Assembly (NCBI GenBank): GCA_000961805.1
Contig: LADV01000057.1
Span: 1-23,122 of the forward strand
Length of the DNA stretch: 23,122 bases
Direction: 5' to 3'
Source: Peptococcaceae bacterium BRH_c23
GTDB lineage: Bacteria; Bacillota_B; Desulfitobacteriia; Desulfitobacteriales; Desulfitobacteriaceae
Of this stretch, positions 1 through 6,841 are shown piece after piece (position 1 is the stretch's first letter; each line of letters opens with the position of its first letter). The position numbers and the translations under genes are program-made. The notes beneath the pieces are model-generated. The model was not told where the DNA came from and made no database searches. It was given only the letters and a program-made list of their open reading frames with translations.

Positions 1-529
1 GATCAATTTTCTGTGAATCTATGACTTCACCTTTTTCTGAAATTCCCTCTATATTTAACACTTTATCATTCTTACTTGGAAATACAAACCAAATTCGGGT
101 ATCTAGATAGCTCACAGTTTTAGCCTCATAAAAGTTCCCTTTACTTACATTAGTAACTTTAACTTTTTGGATTTTATTGTTTCGAAGTTCTCCCCATAAC
201 AATGGAGAAGTTATACCGGGCACCTGTTCAATGTATTGCCCTGTGTAACCACCAAATCCGCCACCCCAAACCCATTTCCACCCAAATAGGTTTCTTCTGA
301 CGAAATCTGAACGCAATGTGTAGCTGTCCCCCGTGCCTTTCTTAGAAAAAACAACCACCTGATCTTCGATCGGTTCAATATGAATCGTTTGACCAATTAT
401 CCCCCATTGGTTTTTAAGTGCATCTTCTATGGAGGTTGTAGCTAATGAAGGGGCAGAAAATGACTTGAACAAAAAACCGCTTATAAACACTGCCAAGACC
501 ACAGATATCCCTAAAAAAATTCTCTTCAT
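1..529 (-). CDS. Membrane-anchored/exported protein of unknown function, 3' end outside window
   Basis: This reading frame is open from an ATG at 529 to the window edge, so the C-terminus is missing and only about 176 residues are visible. The start follows a GGAG ribosome binding site about six bases upstream. The N-terminus (MKRIFLGISVVLAVFISGF) is a basic-hydrophobic signal or anchor segment of about 20 residues. After it comes a soluble, Trp/Gly-rich portion with a GWKWVWGGGFGGY stretch near residues 85-97. I do not recognise the family. The next gene upstream on the same strand also encodes a small protein with an N-terminal anchor, and the two are separated by a strong folded repeat. 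The product is probably outside the membrane. Real coding is likely because start, signal segment and open frame agree, but the function is unknown. Confidence 0.75.
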   Translation of the reverse strand, partial: MKRIFLGISVVLAVFISGFLFKSFSAPSLATTSIEDALKNQWGIIGQTIHIEPIEDQVVVFSKKGTGDSYTLRSDFVRRNLFGWKWVWGGGFGGYTGQYIEQVPGITSPLLWGELRNNKIQKVKVTNVSKGNFYEAKTVSYLDTRIWFVFPSKNDKVLNIEGISEKGEVIDSQKID

Positions 530-574
530 TTTTCCACTCCTCAAAAACATTTCTGTATCCATTCAGAAGTATGT

Positions 575-662
575 CTGTCGCCTAACGTCCCGAGTGTTTA
601 CGACGCGTCCCAACCACATTCATATTGGCAAAGTGTCGTAAACACTCTGTTATAGGATGTGC
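575..662. repeat. Imperfect inverted repeat, attC-like fold
   Basis: A perfect 13-bp inverted pair, GAGTGTTTACGAC (592-604) and GTCGTAAACACTC (635-647), is separated by 30 bases. It is extended outward by an imperfect pair, GCCTAAC (580-586) against GTTATAGG (650-657). Read on the gene (minus) strand, the distal end is GTTAGGC, which fits the integron core GTTRRRY. The opposite box (CTATAAC) is a poor match to RYYYAAC. The element lies directly after the stop of the 682-1185 gene and before the start of the 529-1 gene, where an attC would sit in a cassette array. It does not look like a terminator because neither side has a T-run. The attC identity is tentative; the inverted repeat is certain. 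Confidence 0.55.
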
Positions 663-681
663 GGCTCCCCAAATTCTCACC

Positions 682-1185
682 CTAATTCGTAGTTACTCTT
701 TTAAATATAATTCCTTCGGCCTCGTACACAACTAAGTAAGTCTTTTGGTCAGGCTTTTTGTAGAATTTAGGGAGTGAATTCCATTTCCACTCAATCGACC
801 CCATAGGTAATTCTGTCCACCAGTTTAAGTTAACAACTTGACCTGTAGATTCGTTGAAACCTTCTGTCCACTTGTCAATGTCTTCCTCTTTCACTTTGAC
901 CGCAAAACGCATATCCTAATCAGACGGACCTGGAACCCAACCTTTAGAATTATCTTGGAAAACTATATGAAATTCAGTTGATGACACCATTGAAGGAAGA
1001 ACCAAGTATTTTCGAAGAAAGTTCAATTTCTCCTCTTGAGTCGAAAAGACGGTACTAATAGTATCCGTTGTTAACGAAGCGCCTGCTTTTTGGGAGAATG
1101 TCAAAATGCTCAGAAACAAAAAGACTACTAATGTTACAACAGATACTGTTATTATTGCAGACTTTTTCTTTCTCAAAAATACCAA
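682..1185 (-). pseudogene. Small membrane-anchored protein gene interrupted by in-frame TAG at 916-918
   Basis: Two open segments in one frame (up to 919 and from 915 down) are separated by a single amber codon at 916-918, giving ...GWVPGPSD-stop-DMRFAVKVKEED.... The residues on both sides read as one continuous domain, and a Tyr or Trp codon at this place would restore it. The upstream segment has a KKK-flanked transmembrane helix, followed by an outside domain. The downstream segment continues to ...AEGIIFKRVTTN. I chose the TTG at 1185 because AGAAGG lies nine bases upstream and the TM segment follows directly. The ATG at 1224 has no well-spaced Shine-Dalgarno. An internal ATG at 912 has no good ribosome binding site. 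Most likely this is a nonsense-mutated gene. Amber suppression is an alternative, and a sequencing error is another. The family is unrecognised. Confidence 0.7.
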
Positions 1186-1240
1186 ATCCCATGACCTTCT
1201 TTCATAAATCATGCATAGCCGCATTTCCTATAACTTTTTT

Positions 1241-1298
1241 TATACGAACTTCGTTAAATGTCTGTCTCGTAAACTATATACGAACTTGTTCGTATAAA
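1241..1298 (-). promoter_or_regulatory. Operator-like repeats upstream of the 682-1185 gene
   Basis: A 20-bp palindrome, TATACGAAC-TT-GTTCGTATA, lies at 1279-1298. The left 11 bases (TATACGAACTT) recur as a direct repeat at 1241-1251, 38 bp away. Read on the minus strand, the proximal copy overlaps a possible -10 (TATAAA, 1241-1246) with a weak -35 (GAGACA) 18 bp upstream. This arrangement suits a dimeric repressor covering the promoter of the gene starting at 1185. No regulator gene is adjacent, so the binding protein is unknown. Confidence 0.4.
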
Positions 1299-1457
1299 AA
1301 TCCTTTATTAACCCCCCTCGAAATCATTAGAGTTAATGAAAAATTTACCTTTATTATACTCCTTTGTGACCGGTATCTAAACACTATTACCAGTTAACAA
1401 AACAATATTCTCATTTTCATCCGAATTTCCTCACGAGAGCCTATTTGCCTATTAATG

Positions 1458-1497
1458 AAGCCAGAGTCCCTTTGCGTACAGGAACTCTGGCTTTTTT
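1458..1497 (+). terminator. Rho-independent terminator
   Basis: AAGCCAGAGT (1458-1467) pairs with ACTCTGGCTT (1484-1493) and is followed by a T-run to 1497. It points along the plus strand, yet no plus-strand gene precedes it in the window. It may end a short RNA or antisense transcript. Confidence 0.65.
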
Positions 1498-1701
1498 CCT
1501 TCTTGTTATTGTCTGGTACGAAATAAGCGTTTCGTTGGCGGTATCCATATATAAAATTATAGCTCTTTTATGGTGACAGAGCACCGTGGTCACGGAAAAT
1601 GACTAACCTGTATCTGGAAAGGGGCTACTTATTACCTTTCTGGCAGCATTAATATTAACAATACCAATGATAATTAGTGAGTATTTAGTATGGGAGTTAA
1701 C

Positions 1702-2841
1702 TTAAAAGAGTCGTTTAGCGATGGTTATTTTCTCAATCTCCTTTGCCCCTTCGTAAATCTCCAAAATCTTTGCATCCCTATAGAAGCGTTGAATGTCATA
1801 CTCGTCAATATAGCCATAGCCACCGTGCATTTGCAAGGCTTTGTCAGTGACCCAGACCGCTGTTTCACCGGCATAAAATTTAGCCATGGCGTTGAGTGAG
1901 GGATCTAACTGGCCGTTGTCCGCTTTCCAAGCGGCCTTGTAGATTATGTTGCGGGCCAATTCTATTCGGGTTGCCATCTCGGCCAGTTGGAACTGAATGG
2001 CTTGGTTTGCGGCAAGGGGAACGCCGAAGGTTTTGCGCTCTTGAACATATTTAAGAGCCAAATCTAAAGCTCCTTGCGCTAAACCAAGCCCTTGGGAGGC
2101 TACCATGATGCGCGTTTGATCAAAGAAATGCATGAGTTGGTAGAAACCGTTACCTTCTCGGCCAACAAGGTTTTTTTGAGGTACTCTCACATCTTCGAAG
2201 GTGATTTCTGCCGTATCCGAGGCTCGGATCCCCATCTTGCCATGAATTTTCATCCGTGTAATTCCGGGGAGTTTTGCATCAACAATAATTAAGCTGTGGC
2301 GCTGTGTTTTTTTAGGTGCCTCCGGGTTCGTGACGCATAGGGTGACCATATAGTCACAGATTGTTCCGTTGGTGATGAAGGTTTTACTGCCGTTTAGGAT
2401 ATAGTCTGAACCATCTTTGGTGGCCCGGGTTGTTGTTCCAGCCACATCGCTTCCGGCGTTTGGCTCGGTATAAGCTCCGGCAAAGATTGCTTGACCGGCA
2501 GGAAGCAAAGGAAGATAGGTTTGCTTTTGTTCTTCGCTGCCATAGTTGATAATATTTTCGGCACCAAAGGTTGCAGCGCCAACGACTAAGCTCAGGCCTA
2601 AATCCACTCTAGATAGCTGCTCTGTGATTAAAGCTGTCTCAGTCCAACCAGCCCCAGGTCCTCCATATTCCTCAGGAATTGCAATTCCGACTAACCCTGC
2701 TTCGCAGGCTTTTTGCCAGAGTTCACGTGGGTATTTTTCCTCTCGGTCACATTCTTGGGCAATCGGTGTAAACTCTTTGAGGGCAAATTTGTACGCCAGG
2801 CTTTGAAAGGCTCTCTGTTCTTCTGATAATTCGAAATCCAA
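1702..2841 (-). CDS. Acyl-CoA dehydrogenase (short/medium-chain type)
   Basis: This 379-residue FAD enzyme introduces the C2-C3 double bond into acyl-CoA and passes electrons to ETF. The full three-domain family length is present. The N-terminal helical domain starts MDFELSEEQRAF. FAD/substrate motifs are YTEPNAGSD (about 124-132) and the GSKTFITNG strand (151-159). The C-terminal helical domain ends in ILEIYEGAKEIEK, where Glu364 sits at the catalytic-base position of MCAD/SCAD. The start is TTG, with GGAGGA eight bases upstream and no better ATG. It appears to be transcribed alone from a sigma-54 promoter at 2982-2998, with a leader of about 130 nt that contains an 11-bp inverted repeat. 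Chain-length or branch specificity cannot be read from the sequence. Confidence 0.93.
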   Translation of the reverse strand: MDFELSEEQRAFQSLAYKFALKEFTPIAQECDREEKYPRELWQKACEAGLVGIAIPEEYGGPGAGWTETALITEQLSRVDLGLSLVVGAATFGAENIINYGSEEQKQTYLPLLPAGQAIFAGAYTEPNAGSDVAGTTTRATKDGSDYILNGSKTFITNGTICDYMVTLCVTNPEAPKKTQRHSLIIVDAKLPGITRMKIHGKMGIRASDTAEITFEDVRVPQKNLVGREGNGFYQLMHFFDQTRIMVASQGLGLAQGALDLALKYVQERKTFGVPLAANQAIQFQLAEMATRIELARNIIYKAAWKADNGQLDPSLNAMAKFYAGETAVWVTDKALQMHGGYGYIDEYDIQRFYRDAKILEIYEGAKEIEKITIAKRLF

Positions 2842-2865
2842 GGCTGTTCCTCCTCGTTCTTCTTT

Positions 2866-2899
2866 TAATATACGGGGTATTATAAAATCCCGTATATTA
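2866..2899 (-). promoter_or_regulatory. 11-bp inverted repeat in the leader of the acyl-CoA dehydrogenase
   Basis: TAATATACGGG (2866-2876) and CCCGTATATTA (2889-2899) are perfect complements around a 12-base AT-rich spacer. The repeat lies 25-58 bases upstream of the TTG start and downstream of the predicted sigma-54 start site, so it would be in the mRNA leader. It could be an operator for a repressor or an RNA stem. It has no copy in front of the other two transcription units. Confidence 0.5.
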
Positions 2900-2981
2900 G
2901 TATCGTTCTATTTAGGGGACAGGGTTTTCCTGGGACATTGAGAGTATTCTCCACTTGTTTTGATTGTCTAGCTAAAGTAAT

Positions 2982-2998
2982 TGCAATTTCAATGCCAA
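2982..2998 (-). promoter_or_regulatory. Sigma-54 (RpoN) promoter for the acyl-CoA dehydrogenase
   Basis: On the minus strand this reads TTGGCATTGAAATTGCA, with the -24 GG and -12 GC separated by exactly ten bases. It agrees well with the TTGGCAC-N5-TTGCW consensus. The predicted start is near 2972. The activator palindrome at 3066-3089 lies about 82 bp upstream. Confidence 0.8.
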
Positions 2999-3065
2999 TC
3001 CAAAAGGGGTCCTTTTTCGGTGTTTTTGGGTGTAAAAGGAGAGGTGGCGTGTCCATTGTGTTGTC

Positions 3066-3089
3066 AACTGTCCGTTATTCCGGACAGTT
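3066..3089. promoter_or_regulatory. Palindromic upstream activator site 1
   Basis: AACTGTCCG-TTATTC-CGGACAGTT is a perfect 9-bp inverted repeat with a six-base spacer. It lies between the stop of the ligase gene (3104) and the sigma-54 promoter of the acyl-CoA dehydrogenase, at a typical enhancer distance. A near-identical site occurs at 4918-4941. The probable ligand is the Fis-type HTH of the activator at 11459-13537; this is inferred from context. Confidence 0.7.
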
Positions 3090-3103
3090 ATTTCGCATTT
3101 TCA

Positions 3104-4780
3104 TTATGATTTGGCGTCGTTGATTTCTTTTCGGTAAAATGCAGCATATTGGTGGCGTAAGTCCCGCTTAAGAATCTTTCCGCTGGGAGTTTTAGGCAGA
3201 TCGTCTAGAAAAATGACACCTTTGGGGACCTTGAAGGCCGTCAGGTTTTTACGGCAAAGGAGGATGATCTCTTCTGAACTGAGGACTGCCCCTTGTTTGA
3301 GAACGACCAAGGCGGTCACCGCCTCTATCCATTTTTCATGGTCAAGGCCGACTACTGCGACCTCTGAAACCCGGCTGTCTTGATAGATCACTTCTTCCAC
3401 TTCTCGGCTTGGCACATTTTCGCCACCGCTTTTGATCACGTCTTTCTTCCGGTCCATGACGGTGAGGTAGCTATCCTTATCTAGAATCCCGATATCTCCG
3501 CTGTGGAACCAATCGTGCGCTAAAGTGGTCTCAGTCTTTTCCGGATCTTTGAAATAGAGCAACATGGTGTGGGGACCACGACCGCAAATTTCGCCAGGGC
3601 GGCCTTCCTTCGTAATCGGTTGATGCTCCTCGTCTTCCAATTGAGATACCATGTTCAAAGCAGCCTTGCCTGCTGAACCTGGTTTGGTCAGCATATCCTC
3701 AGGTTTGAGCATCGTATGGTAAGGGCTGAGTTCTGTTTGACCATAGAAGTTATAAAATTTCTGGCAATTGGGTAGGCGACGGGTGATCTCCTTTAGAACT
3801 TCCACAGGCATAATCGACGCCCCATAATACCCTTTGACTATAGAACTTAAATCATAACTGTCGAACTCAGGGTGGCGCATGAGACCGATCCAAACCGTTG
3901 GCGGCGCAAAGAACATGGTTGCTCGGTATTTTGCAAGGTTGTCCATAATTTCCTTCGGATCGGCTTTAAACAGGAGGATGTTTGTGGCTCCCACCATTAA
4001 AGCGGGAGTGAGGAATACATCTCTCTGAGCGCAGTGAAATATTGGCAATGCATTGAGGTTAACATCCCCGGGAGTAAATTCTCCATCAATAATGCAGCTC
4101 GTGTATTCGGCCAATAGAGACTGGTTGGTCAGAATCACTCCTTTGGGCAGGCTCTCAGTCCCGGATGTGTAGGTCATTTGAACCGGATCCTCGATGTGAA
4201 GCTCTACATCAGGCTCATCAAATGGATACTTTTTGTACCAGGTCTCAAAGTTGGTGAAGTTCGCTGGGACGGTCTGCTCCAGTCCTTGTCGGGACCAGAG
4301 AAGGGTTTTTACGGAAGGCATGTCATCTAGTACATCTTTAACCAGATGGTAAAGGGCGTCTTCAATAATGAATACCTTAGCCTCTGAATGGTTTATGCAG
4401 TAAGAGATGTCTTTGCCGAGGAGAAGGAAGTTGACTGCCAGGTATACTCCTCCGGCTTTGGCCGTGCCCAGCCAAGTGAGGACATGGTCGATCGTGTTGT
4501 GAGCGAGTATGGCCACCCTATCGTATTTTTGCACACCTAACTCGATTAGGGCATTGGCCACTTGGTTAGATTCCTTCTCCAGTTGACGGTAGGTGAGTGT
4601 GGTATTTCGGTAAATTATGGCGGGTTTCTCCGGGTGACGATGGGCGCTTCGTCCAACGATATCGGCGACGACCCAGCGGGTGATCCGGTTATAGCGGGTG
4701 CGAAGAAAGCGGACGTTTTCCCCATTGAGCGTATGGTAATGCTCTTGTTCTGCTTCTGTTAGCGGGGCATTTAGGGTCAT
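3104..4780 (-). CDS. AMP-dependent acyl-CoA ligase (ANL superfamily)
   Basis: This 558-residue enzyme activates a carboxylic acid to its CoA thioester through an acyl-adenylate. All ANL motifs are present in order: the phosphate loop YTSGTESLPKG (about 204-214), A5 YNFYGQTEL (343-351), the hinge/A8 DRKKDVIKSGGENV (443-456), and catalytic Lys535 in PKTPSGKILKRDL. The ATG at 4780 is preceded by GAGGAGGAGG at good spacing. It has its own sigma-54 promoter (4833-4849) and stands divergent to the operon holding a second ligase. The two ligases are clearly different proteins and probably differ in substrate or expression. The substrate is unknown; a fatty, branched or alicyclic acid is plausible from the neighbours. 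Confidence 0.9.
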   Translation of the reverse strand: MTLNAPLTEAEQEHYHTLNGENVRFLRTRYNRITRWVVADIVGRSAHRHPEKPAIIYRNTTLTYRQLEKESNQVANALIELGVQKYDRVAILAHNTIDHVLTWLGTAKAGGVYLAVNFLLLGKDISYCINHSEAKVFIIEDALYHLVKDVLDDMPSVKTLLWSRQGLEQTVPANFTNFETWYKKYPFDEPDVELHIEDPVQMTYTSGTESLPKGVILTNQSLLAEYTSCIIDGEFTPGDVNLNALPIFHCAQRDVFLTPALMVGATNILLFKADPKEIMDNLAKYRATMFFAPPTVWIGLMRHPEFDSYDLSSIVKGYYGASIMPVEVLKEITRRLPNCQKFYNFYGQTELSPYHTMLKPEDMLTKPGSAGKAALNMVSQLEDEEHQPITKEGRPGEICGRGPHTMLLYFKDPEKTETTLAHDWFHSGDIGILDKDSYLTVMDRKKDVIKSGGENVPSREVEEVIYQDSRVSEVAVVGLDHEKWIEAVTALVVLKQGAVLSSEEIILLCRKNLTAFKVPKGVIFLDDLPKTPSGKILKRDLRHQYAAFYRKEINDAKS

Positions 4781-4832
4781 GGGAATCCTCCTCCTCTTTT
4801 TTTCTAGTTTTCAATTATATGTTCAGAATATT

Positions 4833-4849
4833 TGCAATATTAATGCCAA
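4833..4849 (-). promoter_or_regulatory. Sigma-54 promoter for the minus-strand acyl-CoA ligase
   Basis: The minus strand reads TTGGCATTAATATTGCA, with exact GG-N10-GC spacing. It differs from the dehydrogenase promoter in only three bases of the spacer. The predicted start is near 4823, giving a leader of about 43 nt before the ATG at 4780. Confidence 0.8.
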
Positions 4850-4917
4850 TTAAAATCCCTTGCTTCTTCACACCTTTTGCGTGTAAAAGGAAAGGGCAAA
4901 GTGTATATTATGTTGTC

Positions 4918-4941
4918 AACTGTCCGTCACTCCGGACAATT
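4918..4941. promoter_or_regulatory. Palindromic upstream activator site 2, shared
   Basis: AACTGTCCG-TCACTC-CGGACAATT matches site 1 in both arms except one base. The preceding TGTTGTC is also shared. It is nearly equidistant from the two divergent sigma-54 promoters and could serve both. Confidence 0.7.
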
Positions 4942-5015
4942 ATAACGAAACATGGGAAGGGAAGTTATTGAGTTTTTTTATCGGAGACTGCCAAAGGGAG
5001 ATGCCTAGGGCCTAG

Positions 5016-5031
5016 TGGCATAGGATTTGCA
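5016..5031 (+). promoter_or_regulatory. Sigma-54 promoter for the five-gene acyl-CoA operon
   Basis: TGGCATAGGATTTGCA has GG (5017-5018) and GC (5029-5030) ten bases apart. The predicted start is near 5042, with a leader of about 68 nt before the ATG at 5110. No other plausible strong promoter was seen in front of the operon. Confidence 0.75.
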
Positions 5032-5109
5032 TTTGTTTAATACAAGCAAAGAAGAGATGGATGCAAAATACTCAGAATATTAAGAATAATATGAGAGGGG
5101 AGATCAAGA

Positions 5110-6780
5110 ATGATTCTGGCGCAGGACAAACGGATTGAAGATTACAGTTGCAAAGGATGGTGGGGGACTAAGACAATCCTTGATTATTTTCAAGAGCATG
5201 TAGTTACCATTCCAAATCGTATTGCCCTGGTGGATCCGCCTAATCGTGAAGAGCTTACAGGCTCGGCCCCAGAACGCTTAAGCTATCGTGAGCTTGATGT
5301 CATAGTCCAGAAAGTAGCAAGAAAACTCATAACTTTAGGCGTCCAAAAAGATGATATTTTGATGGTTCAACTGCCCAACACCTGGGAGTTGGCGATGCTT
5401 TATCTGGCCGTTGCTAAGACGGGTGCTATAATTTCCCCTATACCGATGCAGTGGCGTCTTAAGGAGTTGGGCTATGTAGCTAAACTCACGGAATCTAAGA
5501 TCTTTATTACGATCGAGCAATTCAAAGATACCTTTCACTTAGAAATGGGGAGAGAGCTTCTACAGAATGGATCAGGAAGCCTTAAGCTCTGTATTAGCTT
5601 GGACACCTTAAGGGAGTGGACGAAAGGGAAAGAGACCCTAGAAGATGAACGAGCAACAGAGCAAAGTAAAATAGAGGCAAATGACATAGTTACTATCTGC
5701 TGGACATCTGGAACAGAAGCAGATCCGAAGGGTTGCCCGATGAGCCATAACAACTGGATATCTCAATGCGGCATTGCGATACAGGCTGCAGGCATTTGTA
5801 AAGGAGATGTGCAGTTTACAGCTGGACCTTTGGTGAATATGGCATCCTTGGGTACCACATTTGTACCTTGGCTGATGCTGGGAGGAACCTATGTCCTCCA
5901 CCATCCTTTCGATGCTCAAGTATTTGTTAAGCAGATGATTCAAGAAAAGGTCAACTACACACTATTGGTTCCGGCTGTAGCCAACTTGCTTGCCAAACAC
6001 CCACAGGCGGATCTGTTTGACTTTAGTTCGGTTCGATCAATAACTCTAGGCTCTGCTCCTTTATCGTTGTTTGCAATGCAGGAGTTTAAACGAAGATGGA
6101 ATATTGATATTGGTAATATATGGGGACAAAATGAGGGGACAGGGATTGTTTCTGGTCCCGGAGATGTTCCGAATATGGAGCAAAGGGTGGATCACTTACC
6201 CCAATACGGCAAGGCTGGATCAAAGTGGATATCTGCGGTAGAGGGGATAGAGACCAAGATCATGGATCTGGAGACTGGATTGGAACTTACAGAGGTAGGA
6301 GCGGTGGGAGAACTAGCCTATAAGGGTCCGAATGTCTTTCCAGGGTATTATAAGCGTCAGGATTTAACGGCGAAGTCTTTTGATGAAGATGGATTTTTCT
6401 ATACTGGGGATTTGTTCCGGATCCGGGAGGGGAATTACATTAGCTTCTTTGACCGGAAAAAGGATATCATCATTCGAGGTGGGCAAAACATCAGCGCTCA
6501 GGAAGTAGAGAATATACTGATGAGTCATTCGAAAATATTGGATATTGCGGCTGTGGGCGAACCCGATGATATTTTTGGTGAGCGTACGTGTGTTTTCGTG
6601 GTAGTCCGACCGGGAGAAACCTTGGATTTGACTGAAGTGAAAGAGTTTATGCACGATAACAGAGTTGCAATCTACAAGTGGCCAGAGAGGGTGGAACTTA
6701 TCGAGGCGATCCCTCGCAATCCAACGGGCAAGATCCTGAAAGCACCTCTTAGGCAGAAATTAAGGAAAAGTGTTCTGTGA
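5110..6780 (+). CDS. AMP-dependent acyl-CoA ligase, first gene of operon
   Basis: This 556-residue ANL enzyme forms an acyl-CoA from acid, ATP and CoA. Motifs in order: phosphate loop CWTSGTEADPKG (about 197-208), A5 IWGQNEG (337-343), hinge DRKKDIIIRGGQNIS (448-462), and catalytic Lys541 in IPRNPTGKILK. The ATG follows GGGGAG by eight bases. It is the promoter-proximal gene of a co-directional operon that continues with thiolase, SDR, dehydrogenase and racemase, so it is the likely entry point of the pathway. The N-terminal region resembles ligases for medium-chain or cyclic acids, but I cannot assign the substrate. It is distinct from the divergent ligase at 3104-4780. Confidence 0.9.
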   Translation: MILAQDKRIEDYSCKGWWGTKTILDYFQEHVVTIPNRIALVDPPNREELTGSAPERLSYRELDVIVQKVARKLITLGVQKDDILMVQLPNTWELAMLYLAVAKTGAIISPIPMQWRLKELGYVAKLTESKIFITIEQFKDTFHLEMGRELLQNGSGSLKLCISLDTLREWTKGKETLEDERATEQSKIEANDIVTICWTSGTEADPKGCPMSHNNWISQCGIAIQAAGICKGDVQFTAGPLVNMASLGTTFVPWLMLGGTYVLHHPFDAQVFVKQMIQEKVNYTLLVPAVANLLAKHPQADLFDFSSVRSITLGSAPLSLFAMQEFKRRWNIDIGNIWGQNEGTGIVSGPGDVPNMEQRVDHLPQYGKAGSKWISAVEGIETKIMDLETGLELTEVGAVGELAYKGPNVFPGYYKRQDLTAKSFDEDGFFYTGDLFRIREGNYISFFDRKKDIIIRGGQNISAQEVENILMSHSKILDIAAVGEPDDIFGERTCVFVVVRPGETLDLTEVKEFMHDNRVAIYKWPERVELIEAIPRNPTGKILKAPLRQKLRKSVL

Positions 6781-6841
6781 TGAAATTCTGAATCTGGGGG
6801 TAGTTAAGCGAAAGTAATGCATTAGGAAAGGGTGTTAAACG

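Larger units (their letters stand above)
1186..1701. other. Gene-free stretch with operator-like repeats and a hairpin
   Basis: No convincing coding sequence is present. It holds the promoter side of the amber-interrupted gene, with three copies of the half-site TATACGAAC (1241, 1279 and inverted at 1290), and a plus-strand terminator hairpin at 1458-1497. The rest (about 1500-1700) shows short imperfect stems only, and I recognise nothing in it. No clear terminator for the minus-strand acyl-CoA dehydrogenase ending at 1702 was found here. Confidence 0.6.
4781..5109. promoter_or_regulatory. Divergent sigma-54 control region between two acyl-CoA ligase genes
   Basis: This 329-bp intergenic region holds two oppositely oriented sigma-54 promoters (4833-4849 minus, 5016-5031 plus) and one palindromic activator site (4918-4941). 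The palindrome sits about 83 and 88 bp from the two -24 elements. The left part repeats, imperfectly, the 2981-3090 control region. Confidence 0.8.

Noticed and set aside
211..396. 61-codon minus-strand frame
   Set aside because: It lies in another frame of the edge gene (1-529), which has a signal segment and ribosome binding site; this one has neither.
916..918. Pyrrolysine insertion at TAG
   Set aside because: Kept only as an alternative. No methyltransferase context or pyl genes are visible, and TAG ends several normal genes here.
1279..1298. Possible LexA (SOS) box
   Set aside because: The GAAC and GTTC half-sites are separated by two bases; the Gram-positive LexA box needs four.
1068..1397. 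109-codon plus-strand frame
   Set aside because: It overlaps the amber-interrupted gene and its promoter antisense, has no ribosome binding site and no recognisable protein character.
1500..1700. Possible riboswitch or structured RNA
   Set aside because: Only short imperfect stems were found and no known riboswitch core could be recognised.
5005..5015. CTAGG-G-CCTAG palindrome next to the plus sigma-54 promoter
   Set aside because: It is short, not repeated at the other two promoters, and likely due to chance.
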